Below, in pieces: positions 22,220 to 32,600 of a stretch of 64,000 nt of DNA (within the stretch, counting starts at the first letter, position 1; every line of letters starts with the position of its first letter). Source of the DNA: Dichetophora obliterata (taxonomy: Eukaryota > Arthropoda > Insecta > Diptera > Sciomyzidae); assembly GCA_963920525.1 (NCBI GenBank), contig OY986438.1, forward strand, positions 76,332,060 through 76,396,059, in the 5' to 3' direction. The notes under the pieces are model-generated. The model searched no databases, was not told the origin of the DNA, and worked only from the letters and a program-made list of their open reading frames with translations. Made by a program: the position numbers and the translations under genes.

Positions 22220-25200
22220 TTCGTAGTAAATAATTTCTGTATTTTGATTGTTCTTTATGTCTCAGATTTGTGTAGTTTTTTATGAACCCTCGCTCTCTAT
22301 TTTCTGTGTAGTCTTCTCTTTTTTCGTTACGTTTTGTTATGGTTTTAGTCTTTTGTTTTGTAGTATTTGTTTTTATTGTCTGCTTACTAACTTTTTCATT
22401 TTCCACGTCAAACGGTGTACATTTTATAGTTGAATGGTACGAAGCATTATAGTATTCGATTGCTTTTGCCATTTGTTCTTTAATTGGTAGCTTGTTTTCA
22501 AGGATAAGTGCCCTAAGTCTTTCTGTAAGTGTGTTATTTAAGCGTTCAACGTCTGAGTTTCCTGTATGACTGTTTGGTTTTGCGAAATGTATTTCTATTT
22601 CTTCTTCTCTACAAAAGTTTTTTACATTTATGCTGTTAAATTCGTTGTCACTTATGATTTTATTCATTTTTCCTTTAATTGAGATGTAGATTCTTATTTT
22701 TTCGATCAAGGTTTGATTATTCCTATCTTCTAAATAGAGACTAACAGCGTGTTTTGAAAATTTATCAATAAAGTTGATAAATGAATGTTTGCTGTTGACA
22801 TATGTATCTATGTGAATTATTTGGTTAACATCAGTTGGTGTTTCTGTTCTTCCAAATTTCTTTTTTATTGGGTTTCTGTCATATTTTGCTCCAATACAAA
22901 TATTGCAGTTATTAATTACTTTTGTTATGAAGATCTTTAAGTTTGGGAAAAATATTTTTCTTTTTATTCCTTCGTAAGTTGCTTCTATGCCTGAATGACC
23001 AGATTCTTTTGTATGATATAAAGAAATTTGTTTTAGTGTTTCGTGTTCGTCCCTCATATCTTTAGCAAGGTGACTACATTTAACAAATTTTATTCTATGG
23101 TATTGAGAATACATTTCAATTATTTTTAATTGTACCTGATGGTAAAATCTATCATTTAAATATGAGTAGATTCCCGTTTTTCCATCTTTAATATGTCTTC
23201 TTAGTATGTCGGAAATATCGTGTGGTATTTCTTCCTGTTGAATATATATGCGTTTCTTGCCATCTATAATTTCAAATTCTTGAGTTTTATGTTCTACGAG
23301 AATTATTTGTGTCTTAAATCTGTTCACAACGGTATCTAAAATGGGTATATGATCTAATGCTTCTTCCTCTTGAGAGTGAACTGTTTGAACTTCCAAAGAA
23401 TCATTATCATCATTTTCTAGGTAATTTATCTCATGGCTTCCTGTATCAATTCTACTAAGAAAATCTGCTATTTTATTATCTTTTCCTTTAATATAATCGA
23501 TTTTAGCATCATATTCTCCAAGTTGTATTAGCCAACGTTGGAGTCTTGGATTTATATCCTTTCCTGAGTGTTTGGCTTGTAACCACTTCAGTGGTTGGTG
23601 ATCAGTATGAAGAATAAACTCTTTACCAAACAAATATGGCCTAAAGTACTGCACTCCCCAAACTACAGCAAGAAGTTCTTTTTCTACCGTTGCATAATTC
23701 TTTTCGTGGTCATTAAGTGTTCTAGACGCATAGGAGATAGGGTGACCGTCCTGCATCAAAACAGCGCCTAAAGCAAAATTACTTGCATCGGTGACGAGTT
23801 TAAACTGTTTATTGAAATTTGGGTATCTTAGGATGGGGTAATCAGTAATGATTGTTTTTAATTTTTCAAATGCTGAAATATAGTTTGGATCATTTTTATT
23901 TACTTTTAAATCCTTTTTAAGATATTTTATTATTGGGTATGCTACTTTAGCATAATCTTTGATGAATTTCCTGTAGTAGCCTGTAATTCCTAAAAACGAT
24001 TTTATTTGTTTTTGGGTTTGTGGTAATTTCAGGTCTTTTATTGCGCTTATTTTATCCGGATTTGGTTTTATACCTTTCGATGTTAAAATGTGTCCTAAAT
24101 ATTGTGTTTCTTTACACATAAAATTACATTTTTCTATTTGGATTTTTAAACCGGCCTTACGTAGTGTGTTAAATACTTGTCTGATATTCTCTAAGTGTTC
24201 TTCTAAGCTTGTGCTGAAGATGAGGATATCGTCTAAATATACTACGCAGATTTTGTTAATGTGCTTTCTCAGGACTGAATTCATCAATCTTTGAAATGTT
24301 GCAGGTGCATTTTTTAATCCAAAAGGCATCCTGGTAAATTCAAAGTGTCCGAAAGGAGTAGAGAAAGCTGTTTTTTTTCTATCTTCGGGTTTCACTAAAA
24401 TTTGGTGAAACCCTTTGGCCAAGTCTAATGTAGTAAAATACTGTGCCCTGCCCAATTTATCTAAAATTGATTCGATATTTGGAATTGGAAATTTATCTAT
24501 TTATTTTATTATTTTAAATTTAATTATTTATTTATGTGATTTCATTTAATTTCCTGTAATCGATTACGATTCTCCACTTTTTTGTACCCGAATTGTCCAG
24601 TTTTTTGGGGACAATCCAAAGAGGGCTATTGAAAGGTGAGTTGCTTTCAACTATTATGCCTTGTTTTAGCATTTCCGAGATTTGTTTTTCAATTTCGACT
24701 TCGTGAACTCGTGGATATCTATATATTTTTGAGTAAATAGGCTGACAGTTTTTAGTTATTATTTCATGTTGGATTTCATGGGTAAAATACAAATTATCAT
24801 TTTCAAAGTAAAATAAATCTTCAAATTGTTGTAAAAGATTCTGTAACTTTAATCTTTCTTCTGAATTAATATGATCTAAATTTATATTTTCCATTAAGCG
24901 GTTACTAATGGGTTCTAACGTTTGTATACTTTCGATATCGAATGGGTACGGACTATCTAAAAAAAATATTTTATTCCCTTTTATCTCTAGAAACCTGTTT
25001 TCCAGATCAATTCTTGCTTGTAAAGTTGTTAATACATTTTGCCCTATAATAGCATCATAATTTCGATTATGAAGATTAACCACTTTCCAAGATATGGTTC
25101 CTGCTTTTTGAAATTCTCTTGGTATTGGAGTAATTTTTTCGTTGGTAATTTTGTTTAAACCATTAATTGTCGAAAATATTTTTGGTTCTTTTAGTTTTTG

Positions 25201-25330
25201 TAGTGGAAAATTAATTAATACGTTAGGTTGTATAATGCTTGTAGTTGAGCCTGTATCAACTAAGCATTTTATATTCTCGTTACCAATGTGAATTTTTATT
25301 ATTGGCAGTTTACATTCCGAGGCTCGTTTT
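22092..25330 (-). pseudogene. pol of the LTR element (PR-RT-RNaseH-IN), broken in RT
   Basis: Pol is in the -1 frame relative to gag and has no ATG of its own, consistent with frameshift expression. Protease: CLVDTGSTTSIIQ (Asp-Thr-Gly) near 25260. RT begins with a WIVPKKL / WRIVIDYRKLNE block, then an AT-rich insertion of about 40 nt at roughly 24490-24535 destroys the frame just before DLAKGFHQI. The second part continues with VVYLDDILIF (YLDD), RNase H (LVTDASNFALGAVL, HTDHQPLKWL) and integrase with an HHCC finger (HTKESGHSG ... CNICIGAKY) and DDE residues in HIDTYVN, ISDNEFN and DVERLNNTL. The only clear break is in RT, so downstream domains remain intact. Confidence 0.93.
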
Positions 25331-26354
25331 GAAAATTTATGTCGTCCTCCTGAATGTTTTCAATTTCAATTCTTTGGTTCTGCAGATTTTGTCTGGGTTG
25401 TTGAGAGTTATAGTTTTGTCTGTATTGTCCTGAATTGTTATTTTGAATATATCGACCAGAATTATTATTTTGTGGATATCGTCCAGAATTATTATTTTGT
25501 GGATATCGTCCAGAATTATTATTTTGTGGATATCGTCCAGAATTATTATTTTGAATATAGCGTCCAGAACTATTTCTATTTATTTGATATTGACCAGAAC
25601 TATTGTTATTTTGATTTTGTTTTTTGTGCCTATAGTCTATTGTCCTTGGGTCATCCAGTATTCTTAGTAAAGTGAATTTATTTATTATATCGTTAAGTGA
25701 ATTGCAATTGTCGATGTTTGCCCTAAATTGTCCGTCAATTTTGTTTAACAAAATATCCGCTAAGTCTCTGTCAACGTGATTTGCACTATAAATATTTGGT
25801 TTCACAATGTCGTATTCGAATATTTCGTTTATTTCGTATTTTGCACTGCTAAATATTTCAAATAATTCTCTTAAATTTGATACCTTAATATTCCTACAAT
25901 AATTGAATACCTCTGAGTAAGTTTTTCTTGGTTGAAATTGTTGTCTCAGCTTTTCCTTGACTTCATCCCATGTTGCGTTGTCTCCTAGTGTCCTGACGCA
26001 ATTCCCAGCTTCTCCTAAAAGTTTTTCGTTGATGATGATCTGCAATCCAAAATTGTACAAATCCTGGTTTTGACCACATAGTTGCATCACTTTTTCCACT
26101 GATTTGATGAAAGAAGTAAGAACATGTCCTTTTCCAAATGGTTTGACTGCTCTGAATTGATCGAGAATTGTTGCTGGAGTTAGTTGTAGCATTGACAATG
26201 TCGATTGTTGATGTGTTTGTAGGTGTTGTGCAAATTGTTGCTCTTGTTGCTGCTGCTGTTGTATAATATTTTGTTGTTGGAGAATCTGCTCCTGTTGTTT
26301 TTTTATGACCTCTTCTAGGTTGTTCATAGTGGTAAGAAGTTGTTCCGAATTCAT
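25299..26354 (-). CDS. gag of the LTR element, intact, with Asn/Gly-rich repeats
   Basis: ATG at 26354; 351 residues. An N-terminal Gln-rich coiled coil (QQEQILQQQNIIQQQQQQEQ) is followed by a capsid-like helical part (PFGKGHVLTSFIKSVEKVMQ, WDEVKEKLRQQF) and a C-terminal tail with about six tandem copies of a 9-residue unit of the type QNNNSGRYP, reflecting a 27-bp tandem repeat at 25440-25600. There is no CCHC knuckle; the Arg/Asn/Gly tail probably replaces it in RNA binding, as in other errantivirus Gag proteins lacking zinc knuckles. It overlaps the start of pol by about 30 nt. Confidence 0.9.
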   Translation of the reverse strand: MNSEQLLTTMNNLEEVIKKQQEQILQQQNIIQQQQQQEQQFAQHLQTHQQSTLSMLQLTPATILDQFRAVKPFGKGHVLTSFIKSVEKVMQLCGQNQDLYNFGLQIIINEKLLGEAGNCVRTLGDNATWDEVKEKLRQQFQPRKTYSEVFNYCRNIKVSNLRELFEIFSSAKYEINEIFEYDIVKPNIYSANHVDRDLADILLNKIDGQFRANIDNCNSLNDIINKFTLLRILDDPRTIDYRHKKQNQNNNSSGQYQINRNSSGRYIQNNNSGRYPQNNNSGRYPQNNNSGRYPQNNNSGRYIQNNNSGQYRQNYNSQQPRQNLQNQRIEIENIQEDDINFQNEPRNVNCQ

Positions 26355-26403
26355 TTTGGACACTTTTTAATTTAGTCAAAAACTTTAGATAATTTTCTTT
26401 AAT

Positions 26404-26490
26404 AAAGTTCTTCTTAATAATTCTTCGGAATTATTTGTAGCCAGTTCTAAAGTTCTTTTTAATAATTCTTCGGAATTATTTGTAACCGAC
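26404..26490 (-). repeat. 45-bp tandem duplication in the retroelement leader
   Basis: Two copies of aaagttcttnttaataattc ttcggaattatttgta (26404-26448 and 26449-26490) between the primer-binding site and gag. The second copy runs into the primer-binding site. Confidence 0.85.
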
Positions 26491-26497
26491 TGCGCCA
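26485..26497 (-). promoter_or_regulatory. Primer-binding site (tRNA-Ser type)
   Basis: On the minus strand TGGCGCAGTCGGT directly follows the 5' LTR end. The same start is used by 17.6/297-group Gypsy elements, whose primer is a serine tRNA (established knowledge). Confidence 0.85.
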
Positions 26498-26962
26498 GTT
26501 ATAAAGTCCTTTTTAATAAAAGACACTTTATGTTTTTTAAAACACAACTTCTTTTATTCAGATCAAAACTAAAACTAAATTTTCTTACAACTAACAGAAT
26601 AAATGTTACTTAAAATATACCAATAGTTTATCAATACAAACATATCAATGTATGAGAATTTCTTCTTTTCTTCTTTCTTCTTTCTTCGTTGCAGTACAAC
26701 GAAGATTACAAAATGTTTATGAAGTTACAAAACACTTAAGTGGGTCTCTGGGTTTGTTGGTGCAGTTAAAAAAAGAGTAACATGATATTTGGAGTTGCTT
26801 AGCTGCATATTTTGACTTGACAAATATGTTTGGCAATTAATGAATTTGAATTTAAGTGTTAAATGATTTGGGTTGTTGCAATGAGGCAAAAAATATTCAG
26901 TTTTTATTGTTTCCATATTTTGAAACAATTTCTTGTAATTTAATATTAATTGCCTCGTTTGT
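26497..26962 (-). repeat. 5' LTR of the Gypsy-type element
   Basis: Partner of 20248-20713, same length. Its outer edge on the plus strand reads gtttgtaact; the inner LTR copy lacks the taact word at the matching place (it has gtttgtgcct), an asymmetry noted as a finding. Confidence 0.95.
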
Positions 26963-26966
26963 AACT

Positions 26967-27060
26967 TGCACGACGACATCATACTGCCCCTCTGCATCGA
27001 GTCTATCCAGCGAGTCCATCATCAATTTAATACGCGGAACTCGTAAAAGTAAGTATTTGT
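26967..27060 (+). repeat. Exon-like module, second part of unit 3
   Basis: catcgagtctatccagcgag, then aatttaatacgcg and a splice-donor consensus aaaagtaagtatttg at 27045-27058, matching units 1 and 2 left of the LTR element. Confidence 0.6.
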
Positions 27061-27790
27061 ACGGGAAATGGGTGTGCCAGGCTTATTTGTTATTTATGCG
27101 GATTCCAAAAATATCATATAGTGAAGATCCATGGGTCAAAATAGATATGGGTATCATTTTTTTAATTTTATTTCTTTTTCCGCTTATAAGTATGAAAACT
27201 TCTTACAAAAGCTAAAAAAAGACTGTCGCAAACCTACTTCTATCTTTCAGCAAATCTGTAATAGAATCGACGAGAGGAATCAGATAGTCAACACCGAGAA
27301 AGATGCGAGTAGGAGAATTTTATGCTCAAATTCTATATATTCCGAGTCCCCACTATATGCTAATACATTAATTGACGAGTTTTTTTAAGTGTTGACTCTC
27401 CCGATTGTTACTGTTTGCTACTGTTTGTTACTGTTGTTACTGTATGTGACCATTTACTCCACTTAAAATCAGCGGCTTCTTTAAAAGTTCCGATGGGCAA
27501 GAATTCGCTGTAGGCAAATTATTTTCTACAGTTGAAAACTATTTTACCGAGCCTTTAAACTCTATATCAAACTTAGGAATAGCTTTTGTAGCGCATTTAA
27601 AAAATAGTGACGATATTGTTTCAACAAAAGACCTAATCTAAAAATTAATGTTTTTTCCTTTGTATAATGGTCGTTGTTCCGTTATTGCACCATTTTTAAA
27701 ACCAATGCTTACAATGGCTTTCAACTTTACAAAAAATACCCACGACATGCTACAAATTGAAAATAATCAACTAAAGGAGAAATATGCAGC
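27060..27790 (+). pseudogene. Transposase C-terminal relic, probably CACTA/EnSpm-like
   Basis: The frame YGYHFFNFISFSAYKYENFL-QKLKK, KPTSIFQQICNRIDERNQ resembles the DUF4218-like region of animal CACTA-type transposases (pattern FSAFxFENxLxxLKKxxR...PLQQ). After breaks near 27390-27470, another frame reads GQEFAVGKLFSTVENYFTEP, NLGIAFVAHL and STKDLI..LMFFPLYNGRCSVIAPFL, which fits the C-terminal end of the same proteins. Several stops; no catalytic residues are in this piece. The family call is by eye from motif layout and should be treated as tentative. Confidence 0.45.
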
Positions 27791-28021
27791 TTTAGGTTAG
27801 TAAAAAAAATTGCAATCAAAACATTACTTCAGTAAAAGAAAAAGCTATATGTATGTTCCATTCTTAAATAAAGTTCGTTAATGCCATTCTATCTTACTAG
27901 TATAAGAGATTTATAGGATTTAGAACAAATTCAAGTAAAAAGAAAATTTTCTTCTATTTTCTTTTCATAGAAAAGATCAACAATTAAAATTTAAACTGTC
28001 TTCAGCAAATTAAAACTGACA

Positions 28022-28559
28022 TTTTGGATTTGAAACGCTTATCAACGGGTCGTAATGGATAAAATTGTAGAGAAACTTTTCCCTAAGAGAATCAACCTGC
28101 AAATACTTCCATTCAATAAATTGGATGATGTTAAATATGCGGACTCTTTTTTGACATCTCATCCCAGGGATGACTTAGTATGTATCTTTTCTATTTTCCT
28201 GCGTAATATTTTTAAAAATAACTTATTTTACAGATATCATACGTGCAGTCAATCGTAGGCAACACACCTGTACGAAAAGTGTTGCATTTTCTTTTTAAAG
28301 AAAACTCGTACACGTAAACTGGGATGGACGTCAAAAAAAGTTTGCAGTGAAATCTCTAAAATTTTTTACTGAAATCGTGTTTTGTAAGTGTGAGTCTATT
28401 AACTCAAAAAGACTTAAAAAATTAATAAATGTTTTTGTCATAGTTGCGGTAAATGGACCAACAATGTTCCAAGAAATATTTGAAAAGGAGATGAAGGCAG
28501 GATTTCGCACCTACAAAAATAAGTTTTACAGGGATGTGAACAGTAAAACTGTGTTTTAA
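28022..28559 (+). pseudogene. Relic resembling DUF4806-type transposon accessory protein
   Basis: The frame LFPKRINLQILPFNKLDDVK, TSHPRDDL is followed by a GT-AG-like gap (28178-28232, ending ttttacag) and YVQSIVGNTPVRKVLHFLF; after a shift WDGRQKKFAVKSLKFFTEIV and MFQEIFEKEMKAGFRTYKNK end at 28559. The layout (an 'LPxKxxxxLxxLE'-like start, an Ile/Val-rich core, a W-x-Gly-x-x-x-K block) recalls DUF4806 proteins that occur within insect DNA transposons. It may belong with the preceding transposase piece. Low certainty. Confidence 0.35.
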
Positions 28560-28749
28560 TAAATGAACTTAGTTGAATTAATTAATTACATACTTAATTT
28601 TTTTTTGTTTTTTATCACGTTGTGAATTTATAAATTTAATTCTTATTGTTAAATAATCACCAAACATAAAAATAAACAACATTAAATGCATAAATGCCAA
28701 ATAGTTAATAAATGTACTATTTACTTGTTTTTTAAGAGCTAGTTTTTGT
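28560..28749 (+). other. AT-rich link, last ~50 bases probably hAT-like sequence
   Basis: The final ~50 bases before the target duplication read in frame (FTCFLRASFC) into INYKKNMVGYGSDGAAV at 31411, so the hAT-like relic probably began here and was split by RTE-2. The rest is unassigned. Confidence 0.4.
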
Positions 28750-28761
28750 ATTAACTACAAG
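28750..28761. repeat. Target-site duplication of RTE-2, left (attaactacaag)
   Basis: Identical to 31411-31422. Note that aactacaag also occurs in the element's own 3' tail units, so the true duplication could be shorter than 12. Confidence 0.7.
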
Positions 28762-28910
28762 GCAAACAAAGCGCTCGGCTCTCGCTACTATTTCGTAATA
28801 ACTACAAGGCGAACAAAGCGCTCAGTTCTCGCAACTCTTTCGTATCAACTACAAGGTGAACAAAGTGCTCGGTACTGGCTACGATTTTATATTTTGAATA
28901 GCGGGAGTGG
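28762..28910 (-). repeat. 3' tail of RTE-2: three ~50-bp units
   Basis: Units of the form aactacaaggcgaacaaagcgctcggtnctcgcaact recur three times with small differences. RTE elements usually end in a short simple repeat, so a 50-bp tail unit is unusual. Confidence 0.8.
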
Positions 28911-31400
28911 AGCGCATACATCTGATGACATGCTAATCTTAAAAAATGCGCTATACGCAAGGAGAATGAAGCGCTCCACTGTTTTTTGGAGCCTGCTGGC
29001 AAGAGTTATTCTTCGTTTGATCTCAATGCTGATGTCGTTGGTTGAGTTTATTCTGGATCCCAGATAAACGAAGTCCTTCACAACCTCGAAGAAGGTATTG
29101 TCAACTGTAACGTGGGTTCTAAGACGCTGGGACTGTTTGTTTGTTGACACCAAGTATTTCGTCGTATCTGCATTCACTGCCAGACCCATTCGACTTGACT
29201 CTCTTTCTAATCTGGAAAATGCTGCACTGACTTCGCGCGTATTATTGCCAATGATATCGATGTCATCAGCATACGCAAGCAGCATAATAACACCCTTGTA
29301 TGATATTGTGCCACTACGTCTCAGATCAGCAGCTCGGATGATCTTTTCCATCATTAGGTTGAAAAAGTCGCACGATAAGGAATCACCTTGTCTGAAACCT
29401 CGTTTGGTAATAAATGGTGGGGAGAGGTCCTTCCCGATTTTAACTGCGCTGCTGGTGTTATTCATTGTCATCTTGCAAATTCGTATTAGTTTTGCAGGAA
29501 TACCAAATTCAGACATGGTGGAGTACAGGTGCTTCCTTATTGGGCTGTCGAAGGCGGCTTTGTAGTCGACAAAAAGATGGTGGGTGTCGACTTGTTTTTC
29601 TTGAGTCTTCTCCAAGATTTGTCGTAGCGTGAAAATCTGGTCGATGGTGGACTTTCCAGGTCTGAAAGGTCCACACTGATAAGGTCCGATCAGTTCGTTT
29701 ACAATGGGCTTCAATCTTTCACATAAAACGCTCTACAGGACCTTATATGCAATATTAAGAAGGCTAATCCCACGGTAATTAGCACAGATAGTGGGATCGC
29801 CTTTCTTGTGGATTGGGCAGAGCACACTGAGATTCCAATTGTTCGGAATGCATTCTTCCGACCATATTCTGCATAGAAGCTCGTGAATGCATTTAAGTAG
29901 AGCTTCGCATCCGTTCTTAAACAGCTCAGCAGGCAAGCCATCAGCTCCCGCGGCTTTGTTATTTTTAAGCCGAGCTATAGCTGTCAGAACTTCATCATAG
30001 TCGGGCAGCGGAACCTCGACGCTGTCATCCAATATTGGGGTTTCCGGAATATCATCTCTATTGGCGGGATTGTCGTCAGCGTCGCCATTTAGAAGCTTAG
30101 AGAAGTGTTTCCTCCATAACGTCAGTGTACTCTGGACATCTGTCACTAGATTCCCATTTTCATCCTTGCAGGAAGAGGCCCCGGTTTTAAAACCATCGGC
30201 AAGGCGTCTTATTTTTTGGAAAAATTTTCGGGCCTCATTCCTGTCACCATACATCTCAATCTTCTCCTGCTCGCGCTTTTCTGCCTGCCTTTTTTCCGCC
30301 TGAAAATATGTCTCTCTTCCCTCCTCTTTTCTTTGTATCGCTCCTTAGCAGCGCGAGTCACAACCGACTGCAGGGTGGCTTTGTAGGCGGCATCTTTTTC
30401 TGCAGTGGCGTCGCGACACTCCTGGTCGTACCACTGGTTTCGGCGAGGGCGTTGGTAGCCAATCACCTCTTCAGCAGCCGCACGCATGGAGCTGGAAATG
30501 TGTGTCCACTGCGCTCATATATCATCGATTGGAGGAGTGCTTTGAAGCAGGAGTGAGAGTCGAGTGGCGAAAGCATCGGCTGTCTGTTTCGATTGCAGCT
30601 TGTCGACTTCTAGCTTTCTCTGTGTAGGGTTGCGTGTATTCTTAGCTGCGCACAGACGTGTACGGATCTTGGCTGCAACAAGATAGTGATCCGAGTCAAT
30701 GTTTGCACCACGGATCGTGCGTACATCCAATACACTGGAAGAGTGCCTTCCGTCGATCAAAACGTGATCAATTTGATTTTTGGTTTTTTGATCAGGGGAC
30801 ATCCAGGTGGCTTTATGAATATTGAGATGCTTGAATCTAGTGCAACTTACGACCATGTTTCGTGCTGCGGCGAAGTCAATCAGCCTCATTCCGTTATCGG
30901 AGGTGTTGTCGTGGAGGCTGAACTTTCCGACTGTTGGATCAAATATATTTTCCTTGCCCACCTTAGCGTTGAAGTCACCAAGCACGATTTTTACGTCGTG
31001 ACGGGGGCAGCGCTCGTAAGCATTTACATTTTCAAGGCGCTCGTAGAAAATTTCCTTGATCTCATCGTCCTTGACTTCTGTCAGAGCGTACGCACATATT
31101 AGGCTTATATTAAAAAATTTAACCTTGTTGCGGATTATGGCAAGTCGTTCGTTCACAGTTGTGAATCGCAGGACGTGGGGCCGTAGTCTCTTGCCAACTA
31201 CAAATCCGCATCCAAACTCGTGCTTCTCCGCATGGCCGCTGTTGTAGATATCACAGGGTGCATGCCGAATGCAACCCTGTCCCTTCCATCGCATTTCTTG
31301 GATAGCAGTGATATCAGCTTTGTATCTTTCCAAGACATCAGTCAGTTGGATAGAGGCACCTTCCCAATTAAGGGTGCGGACATTCCAGGTGCATATCCGT
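28887..31400 (-). pseudogene. RTE-2 polyprotein (endonuclease, RT), three breaks
   Basis: Endonuclease: ICTWNVRTLNWEGAS (31370-31400), IQEMRWKGQG, CGFVVGKRL, VLGDFNAKVGKEN, SCTRFKHLNIHKATWMSP, NQIDHVLIDGR and DSDHYLV. An in-frame TGA at about 30512 separates it from the linker; a frameshift near 30250 and a TAG at about 29730 follow. RT: NKAAGADGLPAELFKNG, ANYRGISLLNIAYKVL, KPIVNELIGPYQCG, VDYKAAFDSPI, GFRQGDSLSCDFFN and LLAYADDIDIIG. After IEIKRRITLAS the protein departs from the RTE pattern (as at 45604) and runs into tail sequence. One extra Pro codon occurs in QCGPFRPGK. Inactive. Confidence 0.9.
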
Positions 31401-31410
31401 AAATCATGAA

Positions 31411-31422
31411 ATTAACTACAAG
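31411..31422. repeat. Target-site duplication of RTE-2, right (attaactacaag)
   Basis: Copy of 28750-28761. Here it is in frame with the hAT-like relic (Ile-Asn-Tyr-Lys), so it is the original target sequence. Confidence 0.7.
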
Positions 31423-32600
31423 AAAAACATGGTTGGGTATGGGTCCGATGGTGCTGCAGTTATGTTTGGTGCACACCACTCCTTATGCACATATTTTAAA
31501 AGTGATATACCAGGTAGATTGAAATTTATTTTAAAAATTATATACATTAAATCTAAATGTTGTTGGCATGGTCTACAATATACGAATCTGATTGGAACGA
31601 TTTGCAATGAGATATTATTTCATAAAATTTTTCAGACTTATTTGCAATGAAGTGTGTTTGCCACACTTCCCACCTTTGTGCTTCGCATGCCTCAGAGGAG
31701 TTACCAGAAGAGCTAAAAGCGTTTCTTAAAAATGTCTCCAACTACTTCTCCACATCAAATCGCATTGAAGGGTTGGCATTTTACCAAAAAGTGCATGAAA
31801 TTAGAAAAGAAAAATTCTTCACCCTGCTCCTACTCGATGGCTTTCTTTTCAAAAATGTGTGGAAAGAGTCTTAAATAATTATGAAGCCTTAAAAGATTTT
31901 TTTGTTTGCGAAAAAGATAACGTCAAAGCAATCAGTTAAAGAATCCTATAACAAAACTTTATTTACATTTTTTGAACTACGTTCTACCTGTATTTACGGA
32001 CATAAATATTGAAATGCAGTCTTCTAAAGTGAAAATACATAAAGTTTATTCCGAAATGACAAATATGTATAAATCTTTATTAGACAATTTTGTAAATATA
32101 TCTCCAAGCAGTGGAGCCATCAATTTTTTTCTGAGGAGTTCATAAATACTGGCTACGAAAATTGTAAATCGATTGATTTTGCCAACTTGGATTTAGGTGG
32201 AGTCTTAGAAATTCAACTAGAAAGCTTAGAATGTAACTGGGAACTTGATATTTTCAAAAAAATTGCCTGAAATTTTTAAGCACTGGTGCAAAAGAGGTTC
32301 TAAAAAGATTATCTACCGAAAATCTGAAAGTTTTAGAAAAACTGACAATTTTGGACCCAAAAAAATTAAAAAAATTCGGTTATACCTTTAGTACGTCTTA
32401 TGCCACAGACTATATCTGAAGACGATTTAAATTTAATTCACTTGGAGTTTAAAAAAATTAAACAACTGGATTTAAATCTAAGCTTGTCATTTTCAGAATT
32501 TTGGTCTGAAATTTTGGGTACAAAAAAAGAAAATTGTGATGTTTTCCAGTTTCCAAAAATGAGAACATTGATTGAATCACTCATCCGCAAATGTTGAGCG
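31423..32600 (+). pseudogene. hAT-like transposase relic
   Basis: MVGYGSDGAAVMFG (the conserved Gly-x-Gly-Ser/Thr-Asp-Gly-Ala block of hAT transposases), a frame break, then CVCHTSHLCASHASEELPEEL and VSNYFSTSNRIEGLAFYQ, typical of the HxLxL-Ala-x-x-A segment that follows. Further pieces (ISPSSGAINFF, TISEDDLNLIHLEFKKIKQ, SFSEFWSEIL and MRTLIESL) extend to 32597. Last comes a serine-rich segment broken by a stop (SSANVERIFSQINL-like, 32590-32640), matching the C-terminal dimerisation region. Many stops; dead. The N-terminal part is not in the window beyond the piece at about 28700. Confidence 0.7.

Larger units (their letters stand above)
20248..26966 (-). mobile_element. Gypsy-type LTR retroelement with env (errantivirus-like), young but defective
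   Basis: Two direct 466-bp LTRs (20248-20713 and 26497-26962) differ at three positions that I can see, so insertion was recent. Order on the minus strand: LTR, primer-binding site, leader with a 45-bp duplication, gag, pol (protease, RT, RNase H, integrase), env, polypurine tract, LTR. The outer ends read AGTTA...TAACT, as in insect errantiviruses; flanking cgcg/tgca words give no perfect target duplication. It split unit 3 of the exon-like modules. RT and env are broken, so this copy is not autonomous. Confidence 0.93.
28762..31410 (-). mobile_element. RTE-type LINE copy 2 (RTE-2)
   Basis: Minus-strand LINE between two attaactacaag copies. It begins at the endonuclease start (near complete 5' end) and lacks the usual C-terminal end of the RTE protein, having instead a tail of three ~50-bp units. 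It interrupts a hAT-like relic. It supplies the reference against which the split RTE (12438-13698 plus 45604-46394) can be aligned. Confidence 0.88.

Noticed and set aside
28750..28761. Doubt about the 12-bp RTE-2 target duplication
   Set aside because: Nine of the 12 bases also occur in the tail units, so the match alone is weaker than it looks; kept because the right copy is in frame with the hAT-like protein.
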